From positions 2,942,001 to 3,006,000 of the forward strand of contig NC_019936.1 in the NCBI RefSeq assembly GCF_000327065.1: 64,000 nt of DNA, in the 5' to 3' direction. The position numbers and the translations under genes were made by a program. Below, piece by piece: positions 17,976-27,453 of this stretch (the first letter of the stretch is position 1; every line of letters begins with the position of its first letter). The notes below the pieces were generated by a model. That model searched no databases. It saw only the letters and a program-made list of their open reading frames with translations, and was not told the origin of the DNA. This stretch comes from Stutzerimonas stutzeri RCH2 (lineage in GTDB: Bacteria; Pseudomonadota; Gammaproteobacteria; Pseudomonadales; Pseudomonadaceae).

Positions 17976-19976
17976 ATGTCCCTGCCCAAGCACCATCTCG
18001 AACTGCTCGCCCCCGCCCGGGATGCCAGCATTGCCCGTGAAGCCATCCTGCATGGCGCCGATGCGGTGTATATCGGCGGCCCGAGCTTCGGTGCGCGGCA
18101 CAATGCCGAGAACAGCGTGGCGGATATCGCCGAGTTGGTGAAATTCGCCCACCTGTTTCATGCGCGGGTGTTCGTCACCATCAACACCATCCTGCATGAC
18201 GATGAGCTGGACGCCGCGCGCACGCTGATCCACCAGCTGTACGAGATCGGCGTCGATGCCCTGATCGTGCAGGACATGGGCATCATGGAGCTGGACATTC
18301 CGCCCATCGAGATCCACGCCAGCACCCAGACCGACATCCGCACGCTGGAACGGGCCAAGTTCCTCGACAAGGCTGGCTTCTCGCAGCTGGTTCTCGCCCG
18401 CGAGCTGAACCTGCAGGAAATCCGCGCGATCTACGACGAAGTGGATTCGACCCTTGAGTTCTTCATCCACGGCGCGCTCTGCGTGGCGTTCTCCGGGCAG
18501 TGCAACATCAGCCACGCGCAGACCGGGCGCAGCGCCAACCGCGGCGACTGCTCGCAAGCCTGCCGCCTGCCCTACACGCTGAAGGACGATCAGGGCCGCG
18601 TGGTGGCCTTCGAAAAGCATCTGCTGTCGATGAAGGACAACAACCAGAGCGCCAACCTTAGCGCCCTGGTCGACGCCGGCGTGCGTTCGTTCAAGATCGA
18701 GGGGCGCTACAAGGATGTGAGCTACGTGAAGAACATCACCGCTTACTACCGCCAGCGCCTCGACGGCATCCTCGCCGAACGCCCGGACCTAGCCCGCGCC
18801 TCCAGCGGCCGCACCGATCACTTCTTCGTGCCGGACCCGGACAAGACCTTCCACCGCGGCAGCACCGACTACTTCGTCACCGATCGCAAGATCGACATCG
18901 GCGCCTTCGATTCGCCGACCTTCACCGGCCTTGCGGTCGGCGAAGTGCTCAAGGTGGGCAAGCATGACCTGACCGTGCAGACCCGCGAGCCGCTGTCCAA
19001 TGGTGATGGCCTCAATGTGCTGATCAAACGCGAAGTGGTGGGTTTCCGCGCCAGCGTGGTCGAGCCGCTGAAGCAGTTCGAGGAAGACGGTCAGTCGTTC
19101 TGGCAGTACCGCGTCGAACCCAACGAAATGCCCACCGCCATGCGTCAGGTGCGCCCGAACCACCCGCTCAACCGCAACCTGGACCACAACTGGCAGAACG
19201 CCCTGCTCAAGACCTCCGCCGAACGCCGCGTCGGTGTGCGCTGGCTGGCCAAGCTGCGCGCCGATGAACTGGAACTGCACGTCACCAGCGAGGAAGGCGC
19301 CTATGCCACGGCCACCCTGCCCGGCCCCTTCGGCGAGGCGAAGAAGCCCGAGCAGGTGCCCGGCCAGATCGCCGATCTGCTGAGCCAGCTGGGCACCACG
19401 ATCTACCACGCCGAAGAAGTCGAGGTGGATGCACCGCAGGCGTTCTTCATCCCCAACTCGCAACTCAAGGCGCTGCGCCGTGAAGCCATCGAGGCGCTGG
19501 GCGAAGCGCGCGAAGCCATCCGTCCGCGCGGCGGGCGCAAGCCGGTCAGCGTGCCGCCGCCGGTCTATCCGGAGTCGCACCTGTCGTTCCTCTACAACGT
19601 CTACAACGAGAAGGCCCGCGCCTTCTATCACCGCTACGGCGTGCAACTGATCGATGCGGCCTACGAGGCTCACGAGGAAACCGGCGAGGTGCCGGTGATG
19701 ATCACCAAGCACTGCCTGCGCTTCTCCTTCAACCTCTGCCCAAAACAGGCCAAGGGCGTCACCGGCGTGCGCACCAAGGTCGCGCCGATGCAGCTGGTGC
19801 ACGGCGACGAGGTGCTGACGCTGAAGTTCGACTGCAAGCCATGCGAGATGCATGTGGTAGGCAAGATGAAGGACCATATCCTAGACCTGCCGCTGCCGGG
19901 CAGTGCCAGCAGCGTGGTCGGGCAGATCAGTCCGGACGATCTGATGAAGACCATTCGCCGCTCACCACAAGCCTGA
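17976..19976 (+). CDS. rlhA: 23S rRNA 5-hydroxycytidine C2501 synthase (U32 family)
   Basis: A 666-residue U32-family protein matching E. coli RlhA (YdcP) in length and architecture: an N-terminal U32 barrel (LELLAPARD, HGADAVYIGG) and a long C-terminal DUF3656-type region. RlhA hydroxylates C2501 of 23S rRNA using prephenate-linked chemistry. Cysteines C169, C176, C192 and C196 (HGALCVAFSGQC ... DCSQAC) include positions that ligate an Fe-S cluster in U32 relatives such as UbiU/UbiV. The short U32 paralogues (UbiU, UbiV, TrhP) are much smaller, which favours RlhA. Confidence 0.85.
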   Translation: MSLPKHHLELLAPARDASIAREAILHGADAVYIGGPSFGARHNAENSVADIAELVKFAHLFHARVFVTINTILHDDELDAARTLIHQLYEIGVDALIVQDMGIMELDIPPIEIHASTQTDIRTLERAKFLDKAGFSQLVLARELNLQEIRAIYDEVDSTLEFFIHGALCVAFSGQCNISHAQTGRSANRGDCSQACRLPYTLKDDQGRVVAFEKHLLSMKDNNQSANLSALVDAGVRSFKIEGRYKDVSYVKNITAYYRQRLDGILAERPDLARASSGRTDHFFVPDPDKTFHRGSTDYFVTDRKIDIGAFDSPTFTGLAVGEVLKVGKHDLTVQTREPLSNGDGLNVLIKREVVGFRASVVEPLKQFEEDGQSFWQYRVEPNEMPTAMRQVRPNHPLNRNLDHNWQNALLKTSAERRVGVRWLAKLRADELELHVTSEEGAYATATLPGPFGEAKKPEQVPGQIADLLSQLGTTIYHAEEVEVDAPQAFFIPNSQLKALRREAIEALGEAREAIRPRGGRKPVSVPPPVYPESHLSFLYNVYNEKARAFYHRYGVQLIDAAYEAHEETGEVPVMITKHCLRFSFNLCPKQAKGVTGVRTKVAPMQLVHGDEVLTLKFDCKPCEMHVVGKMKDHILDLPLPGSASSVVGQISPDDLMKTIRRSPQA

Positions 19977-20138
19977 TTGGCCGCGGTCACGCCAGTCGGC
20001 TACGCCCACAGCCGACCGGCTCACGTCCGCACACAAATCTGCCGGAACCATCACCCGCTACGTTGCGCCAAAGATTCATGACAGGTGTTGAACCACCCAT
20101 GAATCGCAGCCCAGGCTGCACGCACACGAAGGTGATCC

Positions 20139-20735
20139 ATGAAACAGATTCTGATCGCAGCATTCGATCGCTACGAACAAGCCCAGCAGGTCAAGCAGGA
20201 ACTGGTGCAGCAGGGCATCGCCGATGACGACATTCAGCTGTCTGCGGCGATGAACCCGGAACAGGTCGATGGCAGCCGTGTGGAAGTGGTGGGTGAGGAG
20301 CCGGATGCGGATGCCACCGCCGCCGACAAGATCGGCAGCTTCTTCAGCAAACTCTTCGGCGACAGTGCCGACAAGCACGCGGGCCGCTATCCCGAAGCAG
20401 CGCGCCGGGGTTCAACGGTAGTCACCGTTTCGCTGAATGACGAGGGCCCGGTGTCGATGGTCGAACAGGTGATGGAGCGCAACGGCGCCATCGATATCGA
20501 CGAGCGCAGCACGAACTGGGGCGATGCCGACGCGACCCCGGTGACGGCCAGCACCGAGACGCTGACCACCGGCTATCCGGATGCCACTTCGATCAGCGTC
20601 GATGAGCGCGAACTGGACGGCAGCGCCACACCTGACCGAGGCCAGGATTCCGGTTCGATCCCGGGGCGTGCGGAGAACGAGAAAGCCGGCAGACGCGACA
20701 ACACCGCAGGCCGCGTGCGCATCATTCCTCGCTGA
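20139..20735 (+). CDS. YflT-like general stress domain protein (hypothetical)
   Basis: A 198-residue acidic protein. The first about 110 residues alternate beta/alpha (MKQILIAAFDRYEQAQQVKQ ... RRGSTVVTVSL ... VEQVMERNGAIDID), like the heat-induced stress protein YflT domain. The last about 80 residues are Asp/Ser/Thr/Gly-rich and probably disordered. In Pseudomonas such genes are often stress-induced, but no molecular role is known. It converges with the DUF72 gene, with a gap of only 5 bp. Confidence 0.6.
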   Translation: MKQILIAAFDRYEQAQQVKQELVQQGIADDDIQLSAAMNPEQVDGSRVEVVGEEPDADATAADKIGSFFSKLFGDSADKHAGRYPEAARRGSTVVTVSLNDEGPVSMVEQVMERNGAIDIDERSTNWGDADATPVTASTETLTTGYPDATSISVDERELDGSATPDRGQDSGSIPGRAENEKAGRRDNTAGRVRIIPR

Positions 20736-20740
20736 ACCGG

Positions 20741-21472
20741 CTAGCGCCGCAGCATCGACTGCAACGTCAGCGCATTGTCCACGGCAGCACCGCTGGCGGT
20801 GTTGTCGAAGATGCACCAGCAGGGCACACCCGACTGCGCACATCGGCGCAGTTCGTCGGCCAGACGCTCCAGCCACTCGGTTGAATAGGCTGAGTGGTAG
20901 ATACATGGCGAGCCGTGCAGCCGGTAGTAACGCATGCCCGACCAGCCACCCGGCTGATCGCCCCCGGCAATTGGTGAAGGGTCCGCTGCCACCCGGGCGA
21001 TTCGCCAACGCTCGAGCAGTTCATCGGCATCCAGCCAGCTGGCATGCCGCGGCTCCAGGGCGAGTTGGCCGGCATAGCGCTCGCGTAGCGCTTCGAAGAA
21101 ATCGCCTGCCACCGCGCGCTCGAAGCCGAGCGATGGCGGCAGCTGCAACAGCAGGCAACCGAGTTTGTCGCCAAGCTCGGTCGCTTCGTCGAGAAAACCT
21201 TCAAGCGCGGCGCCGCAGTCGCGCAATCGCCGTTCATGGGTGATCTGCCGAGGCACCTTTACACAGAAACTGAAACCCTCCGGCACGCTCGCGGCCCACT
21301 TGCGGTAGGTTGCCGGACGATGCGGACGGTAGAACGAACTGTTGATTTCGACTGCCGAGAACTGCTGGGCGAAGCGCTGCAGATGGGTGCCATCGCTCGG
21401 GAACGCCGGCCAGGCCGCTCGCGGCAGGCTCCAACCGGCGCAGCCAAGACGAATGCTTTCGCTGGATTTCAT
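20741..21472 (-). CDS. DUF72 family protein
   Basis: A 243-residue protein starting at ATG 21472 (AGAGGAT upstream), matching the family start IRLGCAGWSLP. DUF72 motifs: INSSFYRPHRPATYRKWA, FCVKVPRQITH, LGCLLLQLPPSL, LEPRHASW and YYRLHG. The fold is a TIM barrel; the active-site-like residues suggest an enzyme, but the reaction is unknown. It is divergent from the potassium-channel gene. Confidence 0.8.
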   Translation of the reverse strand: MKSSESIRLGCAGWSLPRAAWPAFPSDGTHLQRFAQQFSAVEINSSFYRPHRPATYRKWAASVPEGFSFCVKVPRQITHERRLRDCGAALEGFLDEATELGDKLGCLLLQLPPSLGFERAVAGDFFEALRERYAGQLALEPRHASWLDADELLERWRIARVAADPSPIAGGDQPGGWSGMRYYRLHGSPCIYHSAYSTEWLERLADELRRCAQSGVPCWCIFDNTASGAAVDNALTLQSMLRR

Positions 21473-21560
21473 CGAAAATCCTCTTGATCTCGCAGCCAAC
21501 GCTGGCTGGTCATGTGCTTTAAACTTGCGCGCCGCCCGCCTCAGCTCACACGGTTCATCC

Positions 21561-22349
21561 ATGAAGCAACGCTCCGTCACGCCTTTTCAGATACTCATCC
21601 TGGTGCTGTCGATTTATGTGATCGGCGCGCTGGTGGCCGATCTGGTATTCGATCTGCCCGACGACATATCGACTCTGCTTGGGTATCTGGACAACATCGT
21701 CTGCTTCTTTTTCTTCCTCGACTTCTGGATGCGCCTGCAACAGGCCGAGAACAAGTTGCGCTTCATGCGCTGGGGCTGGATCGATCTGCTGGCCAGCGTG
21801 CCGGCCGGTGGGTTGCAGGCGGCCAAGCTGTTCCGTGCATTCCAGATTCTGCGGGTGCTACGGGCGATCAAGTCGCTGCGGCTGATCTGGCGCATCCTGT
21901 TTCGCAACCGTGCCGAAGGCATCGTCGCCTCTGCCGCCACGGCAACCATGCTGCTGGTGGCCTTCGGCGCGTTGACCATGCTCTTGGTGGAAGCGCCGAA
22001 TCCGGAGAGCTCGATCAACACGCCGGAAGAGGCGCTGTGGTGGGCATTCGTCACCGTCACCACGGTCGGCTACGGCGACTTCTATCCGGTCACTACCCAG
22101 GGCCGCATTGTCGCGGTGCTGTTGATGGTCTCCGGCGTCGGGCTATTCGGCAGCTTCGCCGCCTATATCGGTTCGCTGTTCGTCGCCGACCGGCACGAGG
22201 AAGACAACCGCGAGCAACTGGCCGATCGAGAAACCATGCAGCGGCTGCTGCTGCAAGTGGAATGCCTGACCGAGGAAGTGCGCAGCCTGAAGCTGCAGCT
22301 GAGTGACAATCGCCGCGAAGATGGCGATACGGTGGAGCGAGGAGGTTGA
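21561..22349 (+). CDS. Voltage-gated-type potassium channel / ion transporter
   Basis: A 262-residue six-helix channel of the Kv-like bacterial family. An arginine-rich S4-like helix (FRAFQILRVLRAIKSLRLIWR) is followed by pore helix and selectivity filter TVTTVGYGD (near residue 164-171), which specifies K+. The final about 50 residues (HEEDNREQLADRETMQRLLLQVECLTEEVRSLK) predict a coiled coil for tetramerisation. Start at ATG 21561. Located in the inner membrane; likely helps set membrane potential. Confidence 0.85.
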   Translation: MKQRSVTPFQILILVLSIYVIGALVADLVFDLPDDISTLLGYLDNIVCFFFFLDFWMRLQQAENKLRFMRWGWIDLLASVPAGGLQAAKLFRAFQILRVLRAIKSLRLIWRILFRNRAEGIVASAATATMLLVAFGALTMLLVEAPNPESSINTPEEALWWAFVTVTTVGYGDFYPVTTQGRIVAVLLMVSGVGLFGSFAAYIGSLFVADRHEEDNREQLADRETMQRLLLQVECLTEEVRSLKLQLSDNRREDGDTVERGG

Positions 22350-22396
22350 GCTGAAAGCCCCTGCACCTTGAAGGCGCAAGGGCTGCCGAGACGCAA

Positions 22397-22834
22397 TCAG
22401 TTGGCGAAGTAGGCCTGAGCGCGAGCCACTTCAGCCGGCGTCGGCTTGTACACGGTCCACTGGTCACCGGCGTTCTTCTTGTAGCGAACCTCGTTTTTCT
22501 CTACGTCGAACTCGTAGAACGGGTAGACCTCACGCAGGTTGTAGAACGCCGCCGGGGCGAAGAACAGGATGTCCGCGACCAGATAGCCACTGTTGAACTT
22601 CAACGGAATCAGACCGTACATCGGCTCCATACCCGGCTTCTCGGCACGGAAGCGGTACTGGCCGAAGCTGGTGGCCTTGTACGTCTTGCTGACGGGGTTC
22701 TTCAGTACCAGCGGTGCGTCCTGGTTGATCTTGATGGCAAGATCCGGATCGGTGGAGCGCAGCGAAGTGGTGGCGGTGCAGGCCGAAAGCAGTACGGCAC
22801 TGACAGCTACGGCAAGAATGTGTTTGGCGTTCAT
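22397..22834 (-). CDS. Putative lipoprotein, unknown function
   Basis: A 145-residue protein with a lipoprotein signal peptide: MNAKHILAVAVSAVLLSAC, lipobox LSAC with the lipidated Cys at 19. The residue after Cys is Thr, so outer-membrane sorting is expected. The mature part has beta-rich sequence and a hydrophobic stretch (GYLVADILFFAPAAFYNLREVYPFYEFD). Similar small lipoproteins occur across Pseudomonas without a known role. Confidence 0.7.
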   Translation of the reverse strand: MNAKHILAVAVSAVLLSACTATTSLRSTDPDLAIKINQDAPLVLKNPVSKTYKATSFGQYRFRAEKPGMEPMYGLIPLKFNSGYLVADILFFAPAAFYNLREVYPFYEFDVEKNEVRYKKNAGDQWTVYKPTPAEVARAQAYFAN

Positions 22835-23110
22835 CTTTAAGTCCCTTGTTGTCCATCGAAAAATCGACAGCTCTCATCCAGCCGGCTCTACCGGGGCTGT
22901 TGGCCATCCATTGCGGCGCGCACTATAGGGCATGGCCCAATAATGGCCAACAGCCATCCTGACAGACGGTTCGCTTTCTTGATTGCCGTCACGCAAGAAG
23001 AGAAAACACGACACCTCCCCCTATAATCGCCGACCGGTCATGCGCCCCGCCGAGCAAAAAAGCGCATCGCGAGTCGTAGAAAAGAAGACTGATCAGCAAA
23101 GGTGTCGATC

Positions 23111-25471
23111 ATGGCCAAGGCCGGCGGTAAGCAGTTCAAATCCATCAGGCTCGAGCGTCTGGCACGTTTCATCGACTGGGCGACGGCGCGCTATCCGGAT
23201 TTCAATGCGAAGAAGCATCACCAGGAAAAGTGGTTCACGCCTTACATTGGCTATCCCATCGCCGGGCTGGGTCGCGCGGCCAAGGCGTTCTGGTTGGGGC
23301 TGCATGCGCAGGCGGTCGACGATCTGCTGGCAGAACCGGTCGCGGATCAGCTGCTCGATCGGGTTGTCAGCCGTGACCTCGGCGAGATTCTCTGCAGCGT
23401 CGATCTGTTCGGCAGCGAGAAGACCTTCAGCCTGGGCTCCCCGCCCCATCTGCTGGAACCTGAGTGGGCGCTGCGGCTGGACGATAGCCCGCGGCGCGGC
23501 GATTTCGTCGGTAACCTGAAACAGGCCGTGCAGCGCTACGTGCGCAATCGGCTGCAGGTGCTCGAACGGCCCTTTGCCGAGATGGATGAAGACGAGCGTC
23601 AGCGCTGTCTGGCGCGCATTCGACCGGAGCTGTCGCGACTCGACGAGTTCCTGCCGCATGCCGTCACCACGCTCAACGAGATCCGCCACGAGCTGCGCTA
23701 CGTGGTGCCGTTGCGACGCGACAGTCTCGTGCTCGAACTGCAGCGTCGCATCCCCGCCGGCCAGGACCACCTGCTCAGCGCGGCGGAGGTCGAAACCTGG
23801 AAACGAAAGGATCGCGAAGAACTCCAGGCCACATTCGAGCGCATGTTCGAACTCGCCGACGGCTTCGACCTGCAGCTGCTCGGGCACAAGCGCCTCACCG
23901 AACTCTTCGCGCTCGAACCCGGACGCATGCGCAAGGCGATCCGTGCCGCCCGCCGCGAGCATGAGGAGAAAATGGCGTTTGCCGTGTTGCTGGAGAACAA
24001 CCCGCGCTTCGTCCACTACCACAAGCTCTACCCGGCCCGGCGCCTGACGCGCCGCTGGACCGCCCTGCTCGGCCCGACCAACAGCGGCAAGACCCACCGT
24101 TCCATCGAGGCGATGGCGGCGGCCGAGCATGGCATCTACCTGTCGCCGCTGAGGCTGATGGCGCTGGAGAATCAGGAGCGCATCGAATCGATGGGTGTGC
24201 CCTGCTCGCTGGTAACCGGCGAGGAAGAAATCATCCGCGAAGGCGCCACGCACTTCTGCTGCACCGTGGAGGAGTTCGCCCGTTTCCGCCATCAGCACTG
24301 GGACGTAGTGGTGGTCGATGAAGTGCAGATGATGGCCGACCCGCAACGCGGCTGGGCCTGGGTCGATGCCTTGGTCAGCGCGCACACGCCGCAACTGATG
24401 ATGACCGGCCCGGCGCTGATCGAGCCGTCTTTGCGCACACTCTGCGACCTCTGCGAGGACAAGCTGGTGGTGCAGCGCACCAAGCGCCTGTCGCCGGTCG
24501 AAGTCGCCCGCCATGCCACGACGTTGGAGCGTCTGGAACCAGGCTCGCTGCTGGTGGCTTTCAGTCGCAAGCTGGTGCTGGAGCTCAAGGGCATGCTCGA
24601 GAGTGCCGGCAAGAGCGTCTCGGTGGTCTACGGTGCGCTATCGCCAGAGGTGCGGCGCGAGCAGGCGCGGCGTTTTCGCGAAGGCGAGGCGGACATCATG
24701 GTCGCCACCGATGCAGTCGGCATGGGCCTTAATCTGCCGGCGCACACGCTGTGCTTCTACACCGACGAGAAATTCGACGGCATCCAGAACCGTCAGCTAA
24801 ACGTGCAGGAGGTCAAGCAGATCGGCGGGCGGGCCGGACGTTTCGGCCACCACGACAATGGCGAGATCACCGCGCTCGATCCGCAGACACTCAAGTCCAT
24901 CCGCCGCCTGTTCAACAGCCCGGATGCGCCGGTGGACCTGAGCCAGTTCCAGGTGCGCCCGTCCATCGATCACCTCTCGGCAATTTCCGAACTGATGGGC
25001 GAACCGAGCCTGCTGCGCGCCTGGCTGACGTTCAACCGCAATATCAACTATGGCGAAGCCTTCATCTCGATACTGCCGGACGAGCTGGCCGAGTGGATCG
25101 AGCTGATCGACGACCCGAAGGTTCCGCTCTGGCTGCGCTGGACCTTTGCCTGCACGCCGATCCGCGGCGGCTTCGACAGCCCGGCAAGCCAGCACGCCCA
25201 GCGCTGGATCAAGCGGGTCGCCGAAGGCCATGCCATTGCGATGCCCAAGCTGCTGCTCGGCAGCGATCTGGCCAGCCTGGAAAGTACTCTGCATGTGGTG
25301 GAAACCTACCTGCATCTGGCCCGCAGCCTGCCCGAGCATTTCACCGAGCACGACGACGGCGAAGATGCGCGCAAGCTGCTCAACGACGCCATTACCCGTG
25401 AGCTTTCGCGTCAGCGCGCGCCGCGCGCCGCTCGACGCGGCGGCGGCCGCAAGGCCGGACGGCGACGCTGA
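23111..25471 (+). CDS. SUV3-type DExH RNA helicase
   Basis: A 786-residue superfamily 2 helicase closest in motif style to mitochondrial SUV3. Walker A GPTNSGKTHRS is near residue 320 and Walker B VVDEVQMM near 402. SAT-like MTGPAL, then the C-lobe with ATDAVGMGLNLP and QIGGRAGRFG follow. A SUV3 C-terminal-like helical domain comes after it, and the protein ends in a basic RRGGGRKAGRRR tail suited to RNA binding. SUV3 unwinds RNA for the mitochondrial degradosome; the bacterial homologues are little studied. Start taken at ATG 23111 (AAAGGTG upstream). A TATAAT at 23022-23027 may be its -10. Confidence 0.85.
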   Translation: MAKAGGKQFKSIRLERLARFIDWATARYPDFNAKKHHQEKWFTPYIGYPIAGLGRAAKAFWLGLHAQAVDDLLAEPVADQLLDRVVSRDLGEILCSVDLFGSEKTFSLGSPPHLLEPEWALRLDDSPRRGDFVGNLKQAVQRYVRNRLQVLERPFAEMDEDERQRCLARIRPELSRLDEFLPHAVTTLNEIRHELRYVVPLRRDSLVLELQRRIPAGQDHLLSAAEVETWKRKDREELQATFERMFELADGFDLQLLGHKRLTELFALEPGRMRKAIRAARREHEEKMAFAVLLENNPRFVHYHKLYPARRLTRRWTALLGPTNSGKTHRSIEAMAAAEHGIYLSPLRLMALENQERIESMGVPCSLVTGEEEIIREGATHFCCTVEEFARFRHQHWDVVVVDEVQMMADPQRGWAWVDALVSAHTPQLMMTGPALIEPSLRTLCDLCEDKLVVQRTKRLSPVEVARHATTLERLEPGSLLVAFSRKLVLELKGMLESAGKSVSVVYGALSPEVRREQARRFREGEADIMVATDAVGMGLNLPAHTLCFYTDEKFDGIQNRQLNVQEVKQIGGRAGRFGHHDNGEITALDPQTLKSIRRLFNSPDAPVDLSQFQVRPSIDHLSAISELMGEPSLLRAWLTFNRNINYGEAFISILPDELAEWIELIDDPKVPLWLRWTFACTPIRGGFDSPASQHAQRWIKRVAEGHAIAMPKLLLGSDLASLESTLHVVETYLHLARSLPEHFTEHDDGEDARKLLNDAITRELSRQRAPRAARRGGGRKAGRRR

Positions 25472-25546
25472 GAATTTCCGCCAACCGCGATCCAGGCGAG
25501 CCAACAGCTCTATAATCGCCGCTTTGCTGCCGAGCGCGAGCCTGCC

Positions 25547-26311
25547 ATGCCGATCAAGTACGCCCGTCGCCTGACCGATCGTCGACGGTCCGCTCACAGC
25601 AATCGTCAGCTCGGCCTGTGTCTCGCCTTTGTCGCGGGCGCCGCCAATGCCGGCGGGTTCATTGCGGTCCAGCAGTACACCTCGCACATGACCGGTATCG
25701 TTTCGGCAATGGCCGACAACCTCGCCCTCGGCGCCACCGACCTGGCGCTGGCGGGCTTTGGCGCCCTGCTCTCGTTCGTTCTTGGCGCAATGTGCTCGAC
25801 GCTGATGATCAACTTCTCGCGGCGCCGCCGCCTGCACAGCCAGTACGCGCTACCGCTGGCGCTGGAAGCCGCGTTGTTGCTGCTGTTCGGCATCCTCGGC
25901 GCACGGCTGATGGCAGTCCCAGGCTTCTTCGTGCCGCTGACCGTGGTACTGCTGTGCTTCATCATGGGCCTGCAGAACGCGATCATCACCAAACTCTCCA
26001 ACGCCGAGGTGCGCACCACCCATATCACCGGGATGGTGACCGACATCGGTATCGAACTGGGCCGGCTGATCTATTTCAACCGCAATCGTCATGACGACAT
26101 GCCACCAGTCCGGGCCAACCGGCAGCGCCTGCGCATCAACCTGCTGATGGTGACCAGTTTTTTCATTGGCGGACTTAGTGGCGCAGTCGGCTTCAAGCAC
26201 TTCGGGTTTCTCGCCACGGCGCCGCTAGCCGGATTGCTGTTGGCATTGGCTCTGGTGCCGATGGCTGACGATCTGTTGCTTGGCTGGCGGCTCTGGCGTC
26301 GCCGGCGCTGA
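25547..26311 (+). CDS. DUF1275 (YoaK-like) membrane protein
   Basis: A 254-residue protein with about six hydrophobic helices. DUF1275 signatures: FVAGAANAGGFIAVQQYTSHMTG at the start of the domain, GLQNAIITKLSNAEVRTTHITG in the middle and FFIGGLSGAVGF later. The family is widespread in the inner membrane with unknown transport function. A TATAAT at 25511-25516 gives a likely promoter. The short basic tail (WRLWRRRR) should be cytoplasmic. Confidence 0.8.
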   Translation: MPIKYARRLTDRRRSAHSNRQLGLCLAFVAGAANAGGFIAVQQYTSHMTGIVSAMADNLALGATDLALAGFGALLSFVLGAMCSTLMINFSRRRRLHSQYALPLALEAALLLLFGILGARLMAVPGFFVPLTVVLLCFIMGLQNAIITKLSNAEVRTTHITGMVTDIGIELGRLIYFNRNRHDDMPPVRANRQRLRINLLMVTSFFIGGLSGAVGFKHFGFLATAPLAGLLLALALVPMADDLLLGWRLWRRRR

Positions 26312-26440
26312 GGCGTCAAAGGCGTCAAAGGCAACAAACGTCGCACCTCGGCTTGCTGGGCTGTGCCGGGCGTGGCACGCCCCGCGCAAGCGAGCGAGGT
26401 GACAGCGCATGACCACATTGGTTCCCCGCCACCCAGCTAA

Positions 26441-26510
26441 AATGTTCGAATTTTTACTTTGACAGCGCCTTTTTTTGCCTCTAAGTTTTCGTTTCCGAAC
26501 AATTCCGAAC
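26441..26510 (+). promoter_or_regulatory. GlpR-like operator sites before glpF
   Basis: AT-rich promoter region with several TTCG/CGAAC half-sites: AATGTTCGAA at 26441-26450 and a cluster TTTTCGTTTCCGAAC followed by AATTCCGAAC at 26486-26510. AATGTTCG is the left half of the classical GlpR operator (ATGTTCG...CGAACAT). The same kind of sites recurs before glpD, as expected for a shared repressor. Confidence 0.65.
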
Positions 26511-26559
26511 CAATGCAGTGCTCGGAATAAAACAAAAACAAACGAACGAGGCTCCGCGC

Positions 26560-27441
26560 ATGAGTACGCCCATCGTCCCGACGCTAAAGGGACAATGCAT
26601 TGCCGAATTTCTCGGCACTGCCCTTCTCATCTTCTTCGGTACCGGCTGTGTTGCAGCCCTCAAGCTCGGCGGCGCCGAACTGGGGCTGTGGGAAATCAGC
26701 ATCATCTGGGGCATTGGCGTTTCGATGGCGGTGTACCTTGCCGCTGGCGTCTCCGGTGCTCATCTGAACCCGGCCGTCACCATCGCGTTGTGGCTGTTCG
26801 GCACCTTCGAACGGCACCGCGTCCCGGCTTATATCCTGGCCCAGGTGGCCGGCGCCTTCTGCTCCGCGGCATTGGTCTACGGGCTGTACAGCAGTCTGTT
26901 TTTCGATTTCGAACAGGCGCAGCAGATGGTTCGCGGCAGTGTCGAGAGCCTTGAGCTGGCCTCGATCTTCTCCACCTACCCGCACGCCTCGTTGTCATTC
27001 GGCCAGGCGTTTCTGGTGGAAATGGTCATCACCGCCATTCTGCTGGCGATGATCATGGCCATTACCGACGATGGCAACGGCTTGCCGAGCGGCCCGCTGG
27101 CACCCCTGCTGATAGGTTTGCTGATCGCCGTCATCGGCGGCGCAATGGGGCCACTGACCGGCTTCGCGATGAATCCCGCGCGCGATTTCGGGCCTAAACT
27201 GATGACCTTCTTCGCAGGCTGGGGCGACGTCGCCTTCACTGGTGGGAAAGATATTCCGTATTTCCTGGTGCCGATTTTTGCCCCGATTCTCGGCGCCTGC
27301 CTGGGCGCTGCAGGTTACAAGGCACTGATCTGCCGGCACCTGCCGGGCGTTGGATCGGCCGCCTGCGATGCACCCAAACCAAAGGAAAAGGCCTCTGCCG
27401 AAGTGGGCTCCGCCCAGCCCGATATCAGCAAAGTTCGCTAA
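26560..27441 (+). CDS. glpF: Glycerol uptake facilitator (aquaglyceroporin)
   Basis: A 293-residue MIP-family channel; start at ATG 26560 with CGAGG upstream. Both pore motifs are present: SGAHLNPAVT and GFAMNPARDFGP. The second NPA is followed by Arg-Asp, the glycerol-channel signature. Six membrane helices plus two half-helices fit the family. It equilibrates glycerol across the inner membrane, and GlpK then traps it. The C-terminal about 35 residues (KPKEKASAEVGSAQP) extend beyond E. coli GlpF and look disordered. First gene of the glpFK unit. Confidence 0.95.
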   Translation: MSTPIVPTLKGQCIAEFLGTALLIFFGTGCVAALKLGGAELGLWEISIIWGIGVSMAVYLAAGVSGAHLNPAVTIALWLFGTFERHRVPAYILAQVAGAFCSAALVYGLYSSLFFDFEQAQQMVRGSVESLELASIFSTYPHASLSFGQAFLVEMVITAILLAMIMAITDDGNGLPSGPLAPLLIGLLIAVIGGAMGPLTGFAMNPARDFGPKLMTFFAGWGDVAFTGGKDIPYFLVPIFAPILGACLGAAGYKALICRHLPGVGSAACDAPKPKEKASAEVGSAQPDISKVR

Positions 27442-27453
27442 GGAAACGTCGCC

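Noticed and set aside
26312..26329. Tandem GGCGTCAAA repeat after the DUF1275 gene
   Set aside because: Only two copies, too short to call a functional repeat or CRISPR.
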